The notes beneath the pieces were generated by a model, which worked only from the letters and a program-made list of their open reading frames with translations, was not told the DNA's origin and did no database searches. A stretch of 64,000 bases of DNA, taken from Saprospirales bacterium (GTDB lineage Bacteria; Bacteroidota; Bacteroidia; Chitinophagales; Saprospiraceae). Positions 17,497 through 25,016 of the stretch are shown here, one piece after another. How positions within the stretch are numbered: position 1 is the stretch's first letter; each line of letters starts with the position of its first letter. The stretch lies in NCBI GenBank assembly GCA_016703765.1, contig JADJBL010000009.1, forward strand, positions 1-64,000. Direction: 5' to 3'. The translations under genes and the position numbers were made by a program.

Positions 17497-18849
17497 ATGA
17501 AAACTCCCTGCCTCTTTTTTCTGTTCACCCTTTGTACAATACCATCTGTCTGGACTATGTCCGAACCCGACACGACTGTTATCCCTCCGATCCCCTTATC
17601 GGTCATCGAAATACCGGTGCGGCTGCACCGTACGCAGTTGCAGGCAGATATCAACCGGCAACTGGGCGATACCCTTTTCAACGACAAAAATGCCGACGGA
17701 GAAAACCTGGAGATACTGGCCCGGAAAGCTTCTGAAATCGAGATACAGCTCACCGGGCAGGAGATCTTTTACAAGGTACCGCTCGATTTGTCGGTGCGCA
17801 AAAAAATGCGCCTGGCCAACCTCCAAGGCGCCGGGGCCATCACCCTGAATTTCAAGACCCGTTACCAGATCCTCGCTGACTGGAGCCTCGAAACCCATAC
17901 CGAACTGGTCGATTTTCAGTGGATTAAAAAGCCCGTGCTCAAGACCTCCGTCATCGACATCCCCCTCCAGTTTGTGGCAGACATCGTGATCAAAAAGAGC
18001 CGCAAAAAGCTGACCTCCGCCATCGACGAACAGGTGAAGGCCAATCTGGACCTCCGCAAAGAGGTCAATTCGGCCTGGAACATGCTGCACGAGCCTTTCC
18101 TCCTGTCGGAAGAATACGCCACCTGGATGGTCATGCGCCCCAAGTCGATCTATATGACCCCCTTCCAGACCGATTTCGACACAGTCCAGAGTGTCATCGG
18201 CATGGAATCCGAGCTCATCGTGTTACTCGGCGAGGAGCCGGCAGCGGGCATGCCGGGGATATTGCCGGCCCTGGAATGGCGAAAGAACGACAACAAGGGG
18301 TTTTCGCTCAGCCTTCAGGCCGATATCCCCTATGTGGAAGCCGAGCGCCTGGCCCGCGAAGGCATGGTCGGCCAGCGCTTCGAGCAGGGAAAAAAGCGCT
18401 ACGTGGTGGTCGAAGACCTGAAATTGTTCCGGCAAGGCGACAAACTGGTCGTGCAGACCTTTCTCTCCGGCTCCTACAAGGGCGCCATCAACTTATTGAG
18501 CACCCCGGTCTATTCCGAAGCAAAAGGCAAGATCGAGCTCGACGACATGGACATCGAACTGAAGACCAAAAACCTGCTGCACAAGACCCTGGGCTGGCTT
18601 TTCAAAGGGGTGTTCAAGAACGAGATCCGCAAGAGCCTGGATCATTACCTCAATTTCTACCTCGATCAAACCAAAAAGACGCTCCAGGAGGAATTGAAAG
18701 ACGTAGAAGTCGCTCCCGGCATTCAGCTTCGTGGCCAGCTCTCCCGCCTCGGTGTAGACCATATTTTCCTCACCCCCGACGCCATGCGGCTCTGGATCGG
18801 CATGAAAGGAGAGATCGAGGTGGATGTGGATGGGCTTTCTTTTAAGTAG
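17497..18849 (+). CDS. DUF4403 family protein
   Basis: 450 aa. Signal peptide-like N-terminus (MKTPCLFFLFTLCTIPSVWT) followed by a long beta-rich protein with repeated segments LPLSVIEIPVRLHRTQLQADIN, KAKGKIELDDMDIELKTKN and a C-terminal GIQLRGQLSRLGVDHIFLTPDAMRLWIGMKGEIEVDV. These match the DUF4403 family of Bacteroidota and Proteobacteria, whose tubular lipid-binding-like folds have unknown function. ATG start 7 bp after the repeat element. Probably exported. It is followed by a HAD gene across another repeat element. Confidence 0.8.
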   Translation: MKTPCLFFLFTLCTIPSVWTMSEPDTTVIPPIPLSVIEIPVRLHRTQLQADINRQLGDTLFNDKNADGENLEILARKASEIEIQLTGQEIFYKVPLDLSVRKKMRLANLQGAGAITLNFKTRYQILADWSLETHTELVDFQWIKKPVLKTSVIDIPLQFVADIVIKKSRKKLTSAIDEQVKANLDLRKEVNSAWNMLHEPFLLSEEYATWMVMRPKSIYMTPFQTDFDTVQSVIGMESELIVLLGEEPAAGMPGILPALEWRKNDNKGFSLSLQADIPYVEAERLAREGMVGQRFEQGKKRYVVVEDLKLFRQGDKLVVQTFLSGSYKGAINLLSTPVYSEAKGKIELDDMDIELKTKNLLHKTLGWLFKGVFKNEIRKSLDHYLNFYLDQTKKTLQEELKDVEVAPGIQLRGQLSRLGVDHIFLTPDAMRLWIGMKGEIEVDVDGLSFK

Positions 18850-18935
18850 TTTAGCAGGTTTAGAAAGTTTAGGAGGTTTAGATTTTTCTGCTAAAACCCT
18901 CTAAACCTTCTAAACCTCTAAACTTTCTAAACTCA
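18850..18935. repeat. inverted tandem-repeat element, GGTTTAGAA family
   Basis: Three to four GTTTAGNAG units, a short loop with ATTTTTCTG, then four CTAAACYYY units. It fills the whole gap between the DUF4403 stop and the HAD start, ending 4-5 bp before the TTG. Confidence 0.8.
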
Positions 18936-18939
18936 CAAA

Positions 18940-19659
18940 TTGAAAACCCTTATTCTCTTCGACGTCGACGGCACCCTCATCCATTCCAACCGGAACGATA
19001 GCCTGAGCTTTGCGGAGACGTATGAGGAGTTGTACGGAAAGCCTTTCCCGACGATCGACTGGCATACCTACCCGCACGTGACGGACACGGCCATCCTGCA
19101 ATCGGTGCTGGAGGAGCACTTCCAGCGCGGCTGCAACGCGGAGGAAATCGATCTGTTTCAGGACCATTATATCGCCAGGATGCAGTCCAAACGGGAGCGC
19201 GACGCCAGTCCCTACTGCGAGGTGCCCTTTGCCAGGGAGGCGATGGAGCGGCTGCTGGAAGATCCCCGTTTTTGCGTGGGCATCGCTACAGGCGGCTGGG
19301 AGCGGACGGCGCTGTTCAAGCTGCAATACCTGTCATTCCCCGTCGATCGCATTCCGCTGGCGGGCGCCGATGGCAAGCACAACCGGGAGGCCATTCTGGA
19401 AGACGCCATTCAACGGAGCCGGGACTTGCACCCTCAGATCAGCCGCATCGTCTACATCGGCGACGCGATCTGGGATGTGCGCACCACGCGGAGCATGAAC
19501 CTGAGTTTTGTAGGCATCCGCGTCAGGGGGGATGTGGAATTGTTGCACCGGGAAGGGGTGAGCCACGTATTCTGCGATTATTCGGGGTACGAGGAGTTTG
19601 TCGGGGCGATTGATGCGGCCGTGCCCCCGGGGGAACTTTCCCTTCTCTTCTTTCGTTAA
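18940..19659 (+). CDS. HAD-superfamily phosphatase (phosphoglycolate phosphatase-like)
   Basis: 239 aa. Motif I DVDGTLIHS (nucleophile Asp and acid/base Asp), motif II Thr in GIATGGWERT, and motif III IVYIGDAIWDVR are all present. A helical cap lies between motif I and II, as in subclass I HAD enzymes such as Gph. Hydrolyses a phosphate ester; the substrate is unknown. Start is TTG 18940 directly after the repeat element (MKTLILFDVDG); no earlier in-frame ATG exists. Confidence 0.88.
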   Translation: MKTLILFDVDGTLIHSNRNDSLSFAETYEELYGKPFPTIDWHTYPHVTDTAILQSVLEEHFQRGCNAEEIDLFQDHYIARMQSKRERDASPYCEVPFAREAMERLLEDPRFCVGIATGGWERTALFKLQYLSFPVDRIPLAGADGKHNREAILEDAIQRSRDLHPQISRIVYIGDAIWDVRTTRSMNLSFVGIRVRGDVELLHREGVSHVFCDYSGYEEFVGAIDAAVPPGELSLLFFR

Positions 19660-19683
19660 CCAATAACTTTTCCCTGGATCGTC

Positions 19684-19713
19684 TTGCGGGATTAAAAAAT
19701 CCCCGTATATTTG
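19684..19713 (+). promoter_or_regulatory. Bacteroidota sigma-A promoter of the tRNA pair
   Basis: TTG (19684-19686), 19 bp spacer, TATATTTG (19706-19713): an excellent match to TTTG-N19-TAnnTTTG. It lies 35 bp before tRNA-Lys. Confidence 0.75.
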
Positions 19714-19748
19714 CAACGCTTTTTAAAAAAGGGGGATACACCCCCGAT

Positions 19749-19821
19749 GATCTCGTAGCTCAGTCGGTAGAGCACTTGACTTTTAATCAAGGGGTCCTGG
19801 GTTCGAGTCCCAGCGGGATCA
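19749..19821 (+). tRNA. tRNA-Lys (anticodon TTT)
   Basis: 73 nt cloverleaf. Acceptor GATCTCG pairs with CGGGATC (one G-T wobble), D arm GCTC/GAGC, anticodon stem CTTGA/TCAAG with loop CTTTTAA giving anticodon TTT, T arm CTGGGTTCGAGTCCCAG, discriminator A. CCA is not encoded. Confidence 0.97.
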
Positions 19822-19839
19822 CAAGCACTCAAAACATAC

Positions 19840-19911
19840 GGTCCCGTAGTACAACGGATAGTATGTAGGTTTCCGGAACCTAAGATCATGGTTCGATTCC
19901 ATGCGGGACTA
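19840..19911 (+). tRNA. tRNA-Arg (anticodon CCG)
   Basis: 72 nt cloverleaf. Acceptor GGTCCCG/CGGGACT (first pair G-T), D stem GTAC/GTAT, anticodon stem TAGGT/ACCTA with loop TTCCGGA giving CCG, T arm CATGGTTCGATTCCATG, discriminator A. CCA not encoded. Confidence 0.95.
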
Positions 19912-19926
19912 CAGAAGAAAAGGATT

Positions 19927-19964
19927 AAAGCCTTGTAAATGAGTTACTTACAAGGCTTTTTCTT
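19927..19964 (+). terminator. intrinsic terminator of the tRNA transcript
   Basis: AAGCCTTGTAA/TTACAAGGCTT hairpin followed by a T-rich run, 16 bp after tRNA-Arg. Confidence 0.8.
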
Positions 19965-19971
19965 TACCCCC

Positions 19972-20466
19972 TCAATCCCTCAACTGCTGAATAATTCCCT
20001 CCAGATCCAGCTCCTGCCAGGAGCGTTTGATCTTGCCGTCTTCCATGTCGTATAGCACGACGCCGGTGGAGAAGAACTGCTTGCCCGTGGGCTGGAGGCC
20101 GAACATCTCTCCATGGTGCGTGGCCGTGACCTCGTAGCGAATGGCGGCGTGCTCGTCGTCGGCGAAGAGGTGGGTGATGGTGAACTGTGCGTCGGGAAAG
20201 GCTTTTCGGTAGGAGGCGATCAATTGCCGCATGCCGTCGAGCCCGATCCGCTGGTCGGCCTGGAGGGGGTTGCCGTCTTCCCAGTCTTCGCAAAAAGTGT
20301 GGAGGAGCAGCTCCTCATTGCGGTTGTGGTTCCAGCCCTCTTCAAACCAGAGGCGGATGGTCTCCCGGTTTTGTTCGGCCATTTTGAGCTTTTTGGCGGC
20401 CGTGCATTGGGTGAGCAAAAAAGGGCTAAGGACCAACAGGAGGAAAATGGGGGTGTAGGTTCTCAT
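19972..20466 (-). CDS. SnoaL-like (NTF2 fold) lipoprotein
   Basis: 164 aa. Lipoprotein signal with lipobox LLTQC (FLLLVLSPFLLTQCTAAKK). The mature domain is an NTF2/SnoaL-like fold: NRETIRLWFEEGWNHNRNEELL, then LDGMRQLIASYRKAFPDAQFTITHLFADDEHAAIRYEVTATHHGEMFG and a C-terminal GKIKRSWQELDLEGIIQQL. This matches the ester-cyclase/SnoaL-like families, many members of which are not cyclases. ATG 20466 starts the signal peptide; TTG 20472 is an alternative. Function unknown. Confidence 0.8.
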   Translation of the reverse strand: MRTYTPIFLLLVLSPFLLTQCTAAKKLKMAEQNRETIRLWFEEGWNHNRNEELLLHTFCEDWEDGNPLQADQRIGLDGMRQLIASYRKAFPDAQFTITHLFADDEHAAIRYEVTATHHGEMFGLQPTGKQFFSTGVVLYDMEDGKIKRSWQELDLEGIIQQLRD

Positions 20467-20499
20467 AGTCAACTGCTTTTTGTGAACAGAAACCAGCGC

Positions 20500-21180
20500 T
20501 TACTCGTCTGTAGTCATCTGGAATTCCTCGACGGCATAGCCCTTGGGCAGGTCGAATTCCTTGTTGCTCAGTTTGGTAAAATCCAGGTTGGTCGCCAGCA
20601 GGGTAATGGTCAATCCGGTCGTCGCATCGAAGGTAACGGATTTCATCGGGAAGCCGGGCACACCGTTGGCGCCCAGGTTCATGCCGGCTACGGCCCGCAG
20701 TTCGGGGGTGCTCACCTCGGGGGCTTTGAGTTCTTCGGTGGACCAGATGTACTGCACCGACTCGCCCCCGTCTTCCGTGTATTTTATGGTCTTGTATTTC
20801 TGGCAGCTCCGGCCCGAAATTTCAATGACCTCGTCTTCTTTAATCACCTCGTCGGGCAGGGTGACCTGGTTTCCTTCCAGATCCTCAGGCCCCATCAGGT
20901 AGGCCGTCAGCTCCTCGTCCTTCACCTGGAATATCTGGTTCTTCTTGCCGTTGAGCACGATCTTGCCCATCATGACAGACATGGCGCCCCCCTCGAAGTA
21001 CATCTTCATCCCCTTTTTGCCGTACTGAACCACCATCTTCTCGGGCATCATAAACCCGAGCATTTCCGCTCCCTCCCCCTCGACGGTGAACTGGTAGTCG
21101 ATGGTGCCGTAAAAGGTTTTTTGGGCCTGTGAAAAGGAGATGGTTGTTAAAAAGACCATCAATAGAATGCTCTGCTTCAT
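20500..21180 (-). CDS. DUF4412-like exported protein
   Basis: 226 aa. Signal peptide (MKQSILLMVFLTTISFSQAQ) then a beta-rich domain with FYGTIDYQFTVEGEG, MVVQYGKKGMKMYFEGGAMSVMMGKIVLNG and GRSCQKYKTIKYTEDGGE. This order (leakage of ions into 'MV..YGKKGMKM', then a Cys within a GRxCxKY strand) fits DUF4412/GLPGLI-type periplasmic proteins of Bacteroidota. Function unknown. ATG start. Follows the PLD-like gene on the same strand across a repeat element that fills the gap. Confidence 0.65.
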   Translation of the reverse strand: MKQSILLMVFLTTISFSQAQKTFYGTIDYQFTVEGEGAEMLGFMMPEKMVVQYGKKGMKMYFEGGAMSVMMGKIVLNGKKNQIFQVKDEELTAYLMGPEDLEGNQVTLPDEVIKEDEVIEISGRSCQKYKTIKYTEDGGESVQYIWSTEELKAPEVSTPELRAVAGMNLGANGVPGFPMKSVTFDATTGLTITLLATNLDFTKLSNKEFDLPKGYAVEEFQMTTDE

Positions 21181-21196
21181 TTGTTATATTTTTTTG

Positions 21197-21277
21197 TGAC
21201 TAGTGATTAGTGACTGGTGACTAGTATTTTGGTCACTAGTCACTAGTCACTAGTCACTAATCACCAGTGACCAGTCA
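21197..21277. repeat. inverted tandem-repeat element, GTGACTA (7-bp) family
   Basis: Left arm GTGACTA-GTGATTA-GTGACTG-GTGACTA, loop TTTT, right arm of TCACTAG units ending TCACTA. It fills the gap from just upstream of the DUF4412 start to the PLD stop codon. Confidence 0.8.
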
Positions 21278-22984
21278 CTAATCCATTCCCGCATACACCT
21301 GCCGCTCCCTGAACTTATAGCTCCGGGCGGTTTCTTTATACGAAGTATTGCTCCAGGAGCCATCGCCTTTGAGCAGCATTTGGGCTTTTTCTTCGGCTTT
21401 GCTGGCGGTTCGGTTGGCGTAGATGGTATTGATAAAAGCGCGGTTTTTATAGTGTTCCCACATCCGGACGAATTCGGTGGTGACGATAGCGGCCAGTCGC
21501 TGGTCGCCCTCGATGATCAAGAAATTCTCGTCGTTTTTCGTGCAGGCCTCGTCGCTGAAATTGCCGGTGCCGACAATGACCACGGGGTTTTCGCCCCAGG
21601 GGTCGGTCACAAGGCTCTTGGTGTGTATTTTGTGGCTGCCGAAGGCCTTGGCGTCCCAGTCCCGGCCCATGTAGGTCTCCAGACGGCTGGGGGTGAAGAA
21701 GCGGGTGTAGCGGGAATTGAGTCCTTCGATCTTCTTCCTGGCGGTAGTATTGCAGAGCCCGTACTCGATGATCTGCTGGGAGTTGTCGCCCAGGGCTTTG
21801 AGCAGGGCGTTGTCCAGGGCAAAGGGGGTGCTCATGAACAGGGCGCTCTTCGCCTTGGAGATGTATTCGGCCGTATAGTCCAGCAGGTGATCCGTGCTGA
21901 CGGGTGAGAAATTGACCTTCCAGTTTTTTTTGCTCAGATTCTTTTCCGCCTCCAAAATGAGTTTTTCGATTGTCGCCTTGTTGGGGTTGTTTCTCCCGCC
22001 GCAATCCGGGTCGGTTTTCATCAACTGATAATAGGCTTCGTAGGCCTCGGCCGTGGGGCCGTGCGACAATTGCAGGGCCATATTGGTCTGCAGGTAGAAA
22101 CCGGCGAAGGTGAAATTACAGGTGCCGGTCCAAACGGTATGGGGCTTGCCTGCTTTGAGGTAAATCAGGAATTTGTTGTGGCTGATATTCAGGGTTTTCT
22201 CCCTGGCGAAAGTGTTGTTTTGCAACTCGTGTTCGGCAATCATGTGCAGGTTTTCCTCCCTGGCCTTCCCGGTGCTCCCACTGCCTTTTTTGGCGTGAAA
22301 GGCGATCCCGACATCCACTCCTCTTAATACGGCGCTCCGAAGGGCAGCGGCGACGTCGTGGTCTTCGAATTCGTAGATGCAGATATGGAGCCCGTCGCCC
22401 TTGGCGGCGCCCTTGATGATTTCGAGGAGGGATTCCTTCAAGCCGCGGGAAAGCCAGGTTTGGGCTTCGCTGTCGTCCTGCGGATTAACGCTATTGAATC
22501 GCTCCTGATAGGCCATGGTGGAGGTGACGCCCCGGTTGGTATAGACGCCCCAATCGCCGACATGGGGCTGGCTGGGGCGGATATGGAGCTGGAGGGCTTC
22601 CTCCCGGCGCATGTTTTTTGGGTCGCCCCAGTAGGGCATGATCTCGTAGAGGTAGCTCCGGTTGGGGCTCACGCTGTAGTCGCTCCAGTTGAAGCGCTGG
22701 AGCGGGGCGTTGTAGGTCGAAATACTGGGCCCATAGTCCTTGTCCATCTGGTGGGAAAAGCGCTTGTTTCCGTAAAACCACTCGCTGCGGATCATTTTGC
22801 CGCTCAGCAGGTCGTAGTCCGTACGCCGGATGCCGAATCCGAGCATGTCTTTTCGGTCCAGTTTCTCGTCGAGGCTCCAGCCCAGTAATACGGAATTGAC
22901 ACCCACCAGCGCCGCGCCTGTGAGTTTGCCATCGGAGGTTTTTGCACGCACGACGGGCTTATAGGATTTTGCAATCGGACTCAT
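21278..22984 (-). CDS. phospholipase D-like (PLDc) domain protein
   Basis: 568 aa. N-terminal Ig/fibronectin-like region (residues about 1-165), then two PLD half-sites. First: SHNKFLIYLKAGKPHTVWTG (HxK present; no Asp at the usual D position). Second: KIHTKSLVTDPWGENPVVI with a full HxKxxxxD, followed by GTGNFSDEACTKNDENFLI, the conserved GTxN / D-E-N-F segment. PLD proteins form a phosphohistidine intermediate and may cut phospholipids or nucleic acids; here substrate is unknown. No signal peptide, so cytosolic. ATG start. It has no neighbour that would make it a defence nuclease. Confidence 0.85.
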   Translation of the reverse strand: MSPIAKSYKPVVRAKTSDGKLTGAALVGVNSVLLGWSLDEKLDRKDMLGFGIRRTDYDLLSGKMIRSEWFYGNKRFSHQMDKDYGPSISTYNAPLQRFNWSDYSVSPNRSYLYEIMPYWGDPKNMRREEALQLHIRPSQPHVGDWGVYTNRGVTSTMAYQERFNSVNPQDDSEAQTWLSRGLKESLLEIIKGAAKGDGLHICIYEFEDHDVAAALRSAVLRGVDVGIAFHAKKGSGSTGKAREENLHMIAEHELQNNTFAREKTLNISHNKFLIYLKAGKPHTVWTGTCNFTFAGFYLQTNMALQLSHGPTAEAYEAYYQLMKTDPDCGGRNNPNKATIEKLILEAEKNLSKKNWKVNFSPVSTDHLLDYTAEYISKAKSALFMSTPFALDNALLKALGDNSQQIIEYGLCNTTARKKIEGLNSRYTRFFTPSRLETYMGRDWDAKAFGSHKIHTKSLVTDPWGENPVVIVGTGNFSDEACTKNDENFLIIEGDQRLAAIVTTEFVRMWEHYKNRAFINTIYANRTASKAEEKAQMLLKGDGSWSNTSYKETARSYKFRERQVYAGMD

Positions 22985-23106
22985 ACCATTCTTTTAAACA
23001 CATCTGCCAAAGGCATGTGCATAGCAATCTTCTACAAGGTAGGGAAAAAATTGTTTCCGCTTTTTCTCTTTAACTTGACCCCGCAAAATCAGAACTAAAA
23101 ATTAAC

Positions 23107-23163
23107 CCGCCTGCGCTTTCGCTTCGGCGGGCGCAGAAAACTGAAAACTGAAAACTGAAAACT
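23107..23163. repeat. palindrome plus ACTGAAAA tandem repeat at a gene start
   Basis: CCCGCC...GGCGGG hairpin followed by four copies of the 8-bp unit ACTGAAAA (23139-23163), running directly into the coding sequence of the 23148 gene. Single-armed member of the short-unit repeats. Confidence 0.65.
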
Positions 23164-24944
23164 CCCTAATCGCCTGGCTGCTATGCTGCGCCCTCCTCGT
23201 CGGCGCCGCCTGCTGGTACCCAAAATGGTCCATCCCGGCCACGGAGGCGACCATCAGTTGGGATGTGAGCGGATACTACTGGTATTTGCCGGCCTACCTG
23301 ATCTACCAGGACCCTGTGCACATGGAGTTCAAGGACGAGATCCTCAAAAAATATATACCCACCTGGGACCTCTACCAGGCCTTTCCCTACGGCGAAGGTT
23401 ATGTGATGAAATACTCCCTCGGCCTGGCCCTCCAGTACCTTCCGTTTTTCGCGATCGGCCACATCTGGGCCTTGGGTAGCGACTATCCGGCCGACGGTTT
23501 TTCGCTTCCCTACCAGGTCGCCATCCACTGGGGAAGCCTGTTGGTGGCCTTCCTGGGCCTATGGGTCATGCGGCTCAACCTCCGGCGCTTTTTTTCGGAT
23601 ACCATTTCGGCCATCACCCTACTGGGGATCGGTATCGGTACCAATTACTTCAACTACGCCTCCGTCGATGCGGCGCTTTCGCATAATTACCTTTTTACCC
23701 TATACAGTCTGCTGATCTATGCCACGATCCGGTGGCATGAAAAGCCCGGCAGGGGGCTGAGCCTGGCCATCGGGGGCTTGGTTGGCCTGGCCGCCCTGAC
23801 CCGTCCGACGGACTTGCTCTGTGTCCTGATCCCCCTGTTGTGGGGTTGGGATGGTGGAAAAACCGGCTTTCCTTGTTTGGAAAGCAATGGCAAAAACTTC
23901 GCCCTGGCAGCCCTGGCGGCGGCTCTGGTCGGCTCCCTGCAACTCTTTTACTGGAAAAGCGTTTCCGGCGAATGGGTGGTCTATTCCTATCAGGATCAGG
24001 GTTTTAACTTTCTAAAACCGCATTTGGCGGATGTGTTCCTCTCGTATAAAAAAGGCTGGCTGGTTTACACTCCGATCATGGTCCTGGCCCTGTTGGGCAT
24101 CCCGCTTCTCCTTCGAAAAAAGGGTTTGTTTTGGTTGACGCTGATCTTTTTGGTCCTCAACTTCTGGATCGTTTCTTCCTGGGAGGTGTGGTGGTATGGC
24201 GGGAGTTTCGGGCAACGGGCCATGGTGCAATCCTACGCCCTGCTCGCCTTTCCCATGGCGGCCTTCTCCGAATGGGCCTGGAAGAAGGGGTGGAGCAGGA
24301 TGCTGTTTCTGACCTTCGCCCTGTTCTGTATCGCGCTCAACCTGTTTCAGACCTGGCAGGCCCGCGGCGAAGGGGGCTTCGACCCGGAAAACATGAACAA
24401 GGCCTATTACTGGCACATATTTTTCAACCCCCGGGTCACGGAAGAAGACCACCTGATCCTCGACTCCGACGAGCGGCCTTTCCGGAAAAAGGCCGAGGTG
24501 GAAACCCTGTTTTTCAGGAATTTCGAAAGCCCCGGCCCCGACTCCCTGCATATCAGCCGCGATACGGCCTTTCGGGGCAGTTTTCCAGCGAAGATCGAGC
24601 CCCTGACGAACAGCGTCATTTACTCCATCCCTTTCTCCTCCGACATGCGTGGCAAGCGCATCGGACTTCGCCTGAGCGGCCGCTTTTTCGGATATAAAAA
24701 GGAGTGGGATATCTGGAAAATGGGGCAGTTGCACCTGGCCTTCGCCCTGGAGGGCACAACCCTGCGCGACAAGCTGGTGCGCGTGCCCCGCCTGATGAAA
24801 TCCAGGCATTGGGTGGAGATCGGCGCCGATTTTCATTTCCCCGAAGAACCCTTTGACGAAATTCGCCTTTACTTTGCGAATCCCTCCGAGGTCAAAACGG
24901 TCTATATCGATGACCTGAAGCTGGAGGTTTTTGCAGGCAAATAG
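23148..24944 (+). CDS. GT39-like membrane glycosyltransferase / mannosyltransferase family
   Basis: About 598 aa if started at CTG 23148. Around ten hydrophobic segments and a soluble C-terminal domain. The first loop contains ISWDVSGYYWYLPAYLIYQDP, the catalytic-Asp region of GT-C glycosyltransferases. No ATG/GTG/TTG lies upstream of GTG 23265, yet the frame stays open and encodes a hydrophobic helix (SLIAWLLCCALLVGAACW) before the catalytic loop. CTG 23148, inside the ACTGAAAA repeat, would give MKTENSLIAWLL. GTG 23265 is the conservative start but would delete the first helix. Followed by a second GT39-like gene. The lipid-linked donor and acceptor are unknown. Confidence 0.7.
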   Translation: MKTENSLIAWLLCCALLVGAACWYPKWSIPATEATISWDVSGYYWYLPAYLIYQDPVHMEFKDEILKKYIPTWDLYQAFPYGEGYVMKYSLGLALQYLPFFAIGHIWALGSDYPADGFSLPYQVAIHWGSLLVAFLGLWVMRLNLRRFFSDTISAITLLGIGIGTNYFNYASVDAALSHNYLFTLYSLLIYATIRWHEKPGRGLSLAIGGLVGLAALTRPTDLLCVLIPLLWGWDGGKTGFPCLESNGKNFALAALAAALVGSLQLFYWKSVSGEWVVYSYQDQGFNFLKPHLADVFLSYKKGWLVYTPIMVLALLGIPLLLRKKGLFWLTLIFLVLNFWIVSSWEVWWYGGSFGQRAMVQSYALLAFPMAAFSEWAWKKGWSRMLFLTFALFCIALNLFQTWQARGEGGFDPENMNKAYYWHIFFNPRVTEEDHLILDSDERPFRKKAEVETLFFRNFESPGPDSLHISRDTAFRGSFPAKIEPLTNSVIYSIPFSSDMRGKRIGLRLSGRFFGYKKEWDIWKMGQLHLAFALEGTTLRDKLVRVPRLMKSRHWVEIGADFHFPEEPFDEIRLYFANPSEVKTVYIDDLKLEVFAGK

Positions 24945-25012
24945 TTGAAAAGTTGAAGAGTTGAATAGTTTATGGAATTCAACTTTTCAACTTTTCAACT
25001 TTTCAACTCTAA
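24944..25012. repeat. inverted tandem-repeat element, AGTTGAAA family
   Basis: AGTTGAAAAGTTGAAGAG units, a central TTTATGGAATT, then AACTTTTC units ending TCAACTCT. It begins at the stop codon of the first GT39-like gene and ends 4-8 bp before the ATG of the second, filling the gap. Confidence 0.85.
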
Positions 25013-25016
25013 ACCA

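Noticed and set aside
19740-19920. Integration site of a mobile element at the tRNA pair
   Set aside because: No integrase, no duplicated tRNA 3' end in the window, and normal neighbours on both sides.
21278-22984. PLD-like protein as part of a defence system
   Set aside because: Neighbours are housekeeping or envelope genes; no helicase, methylase, CBASS or toxin-antitoxin partner nearby.
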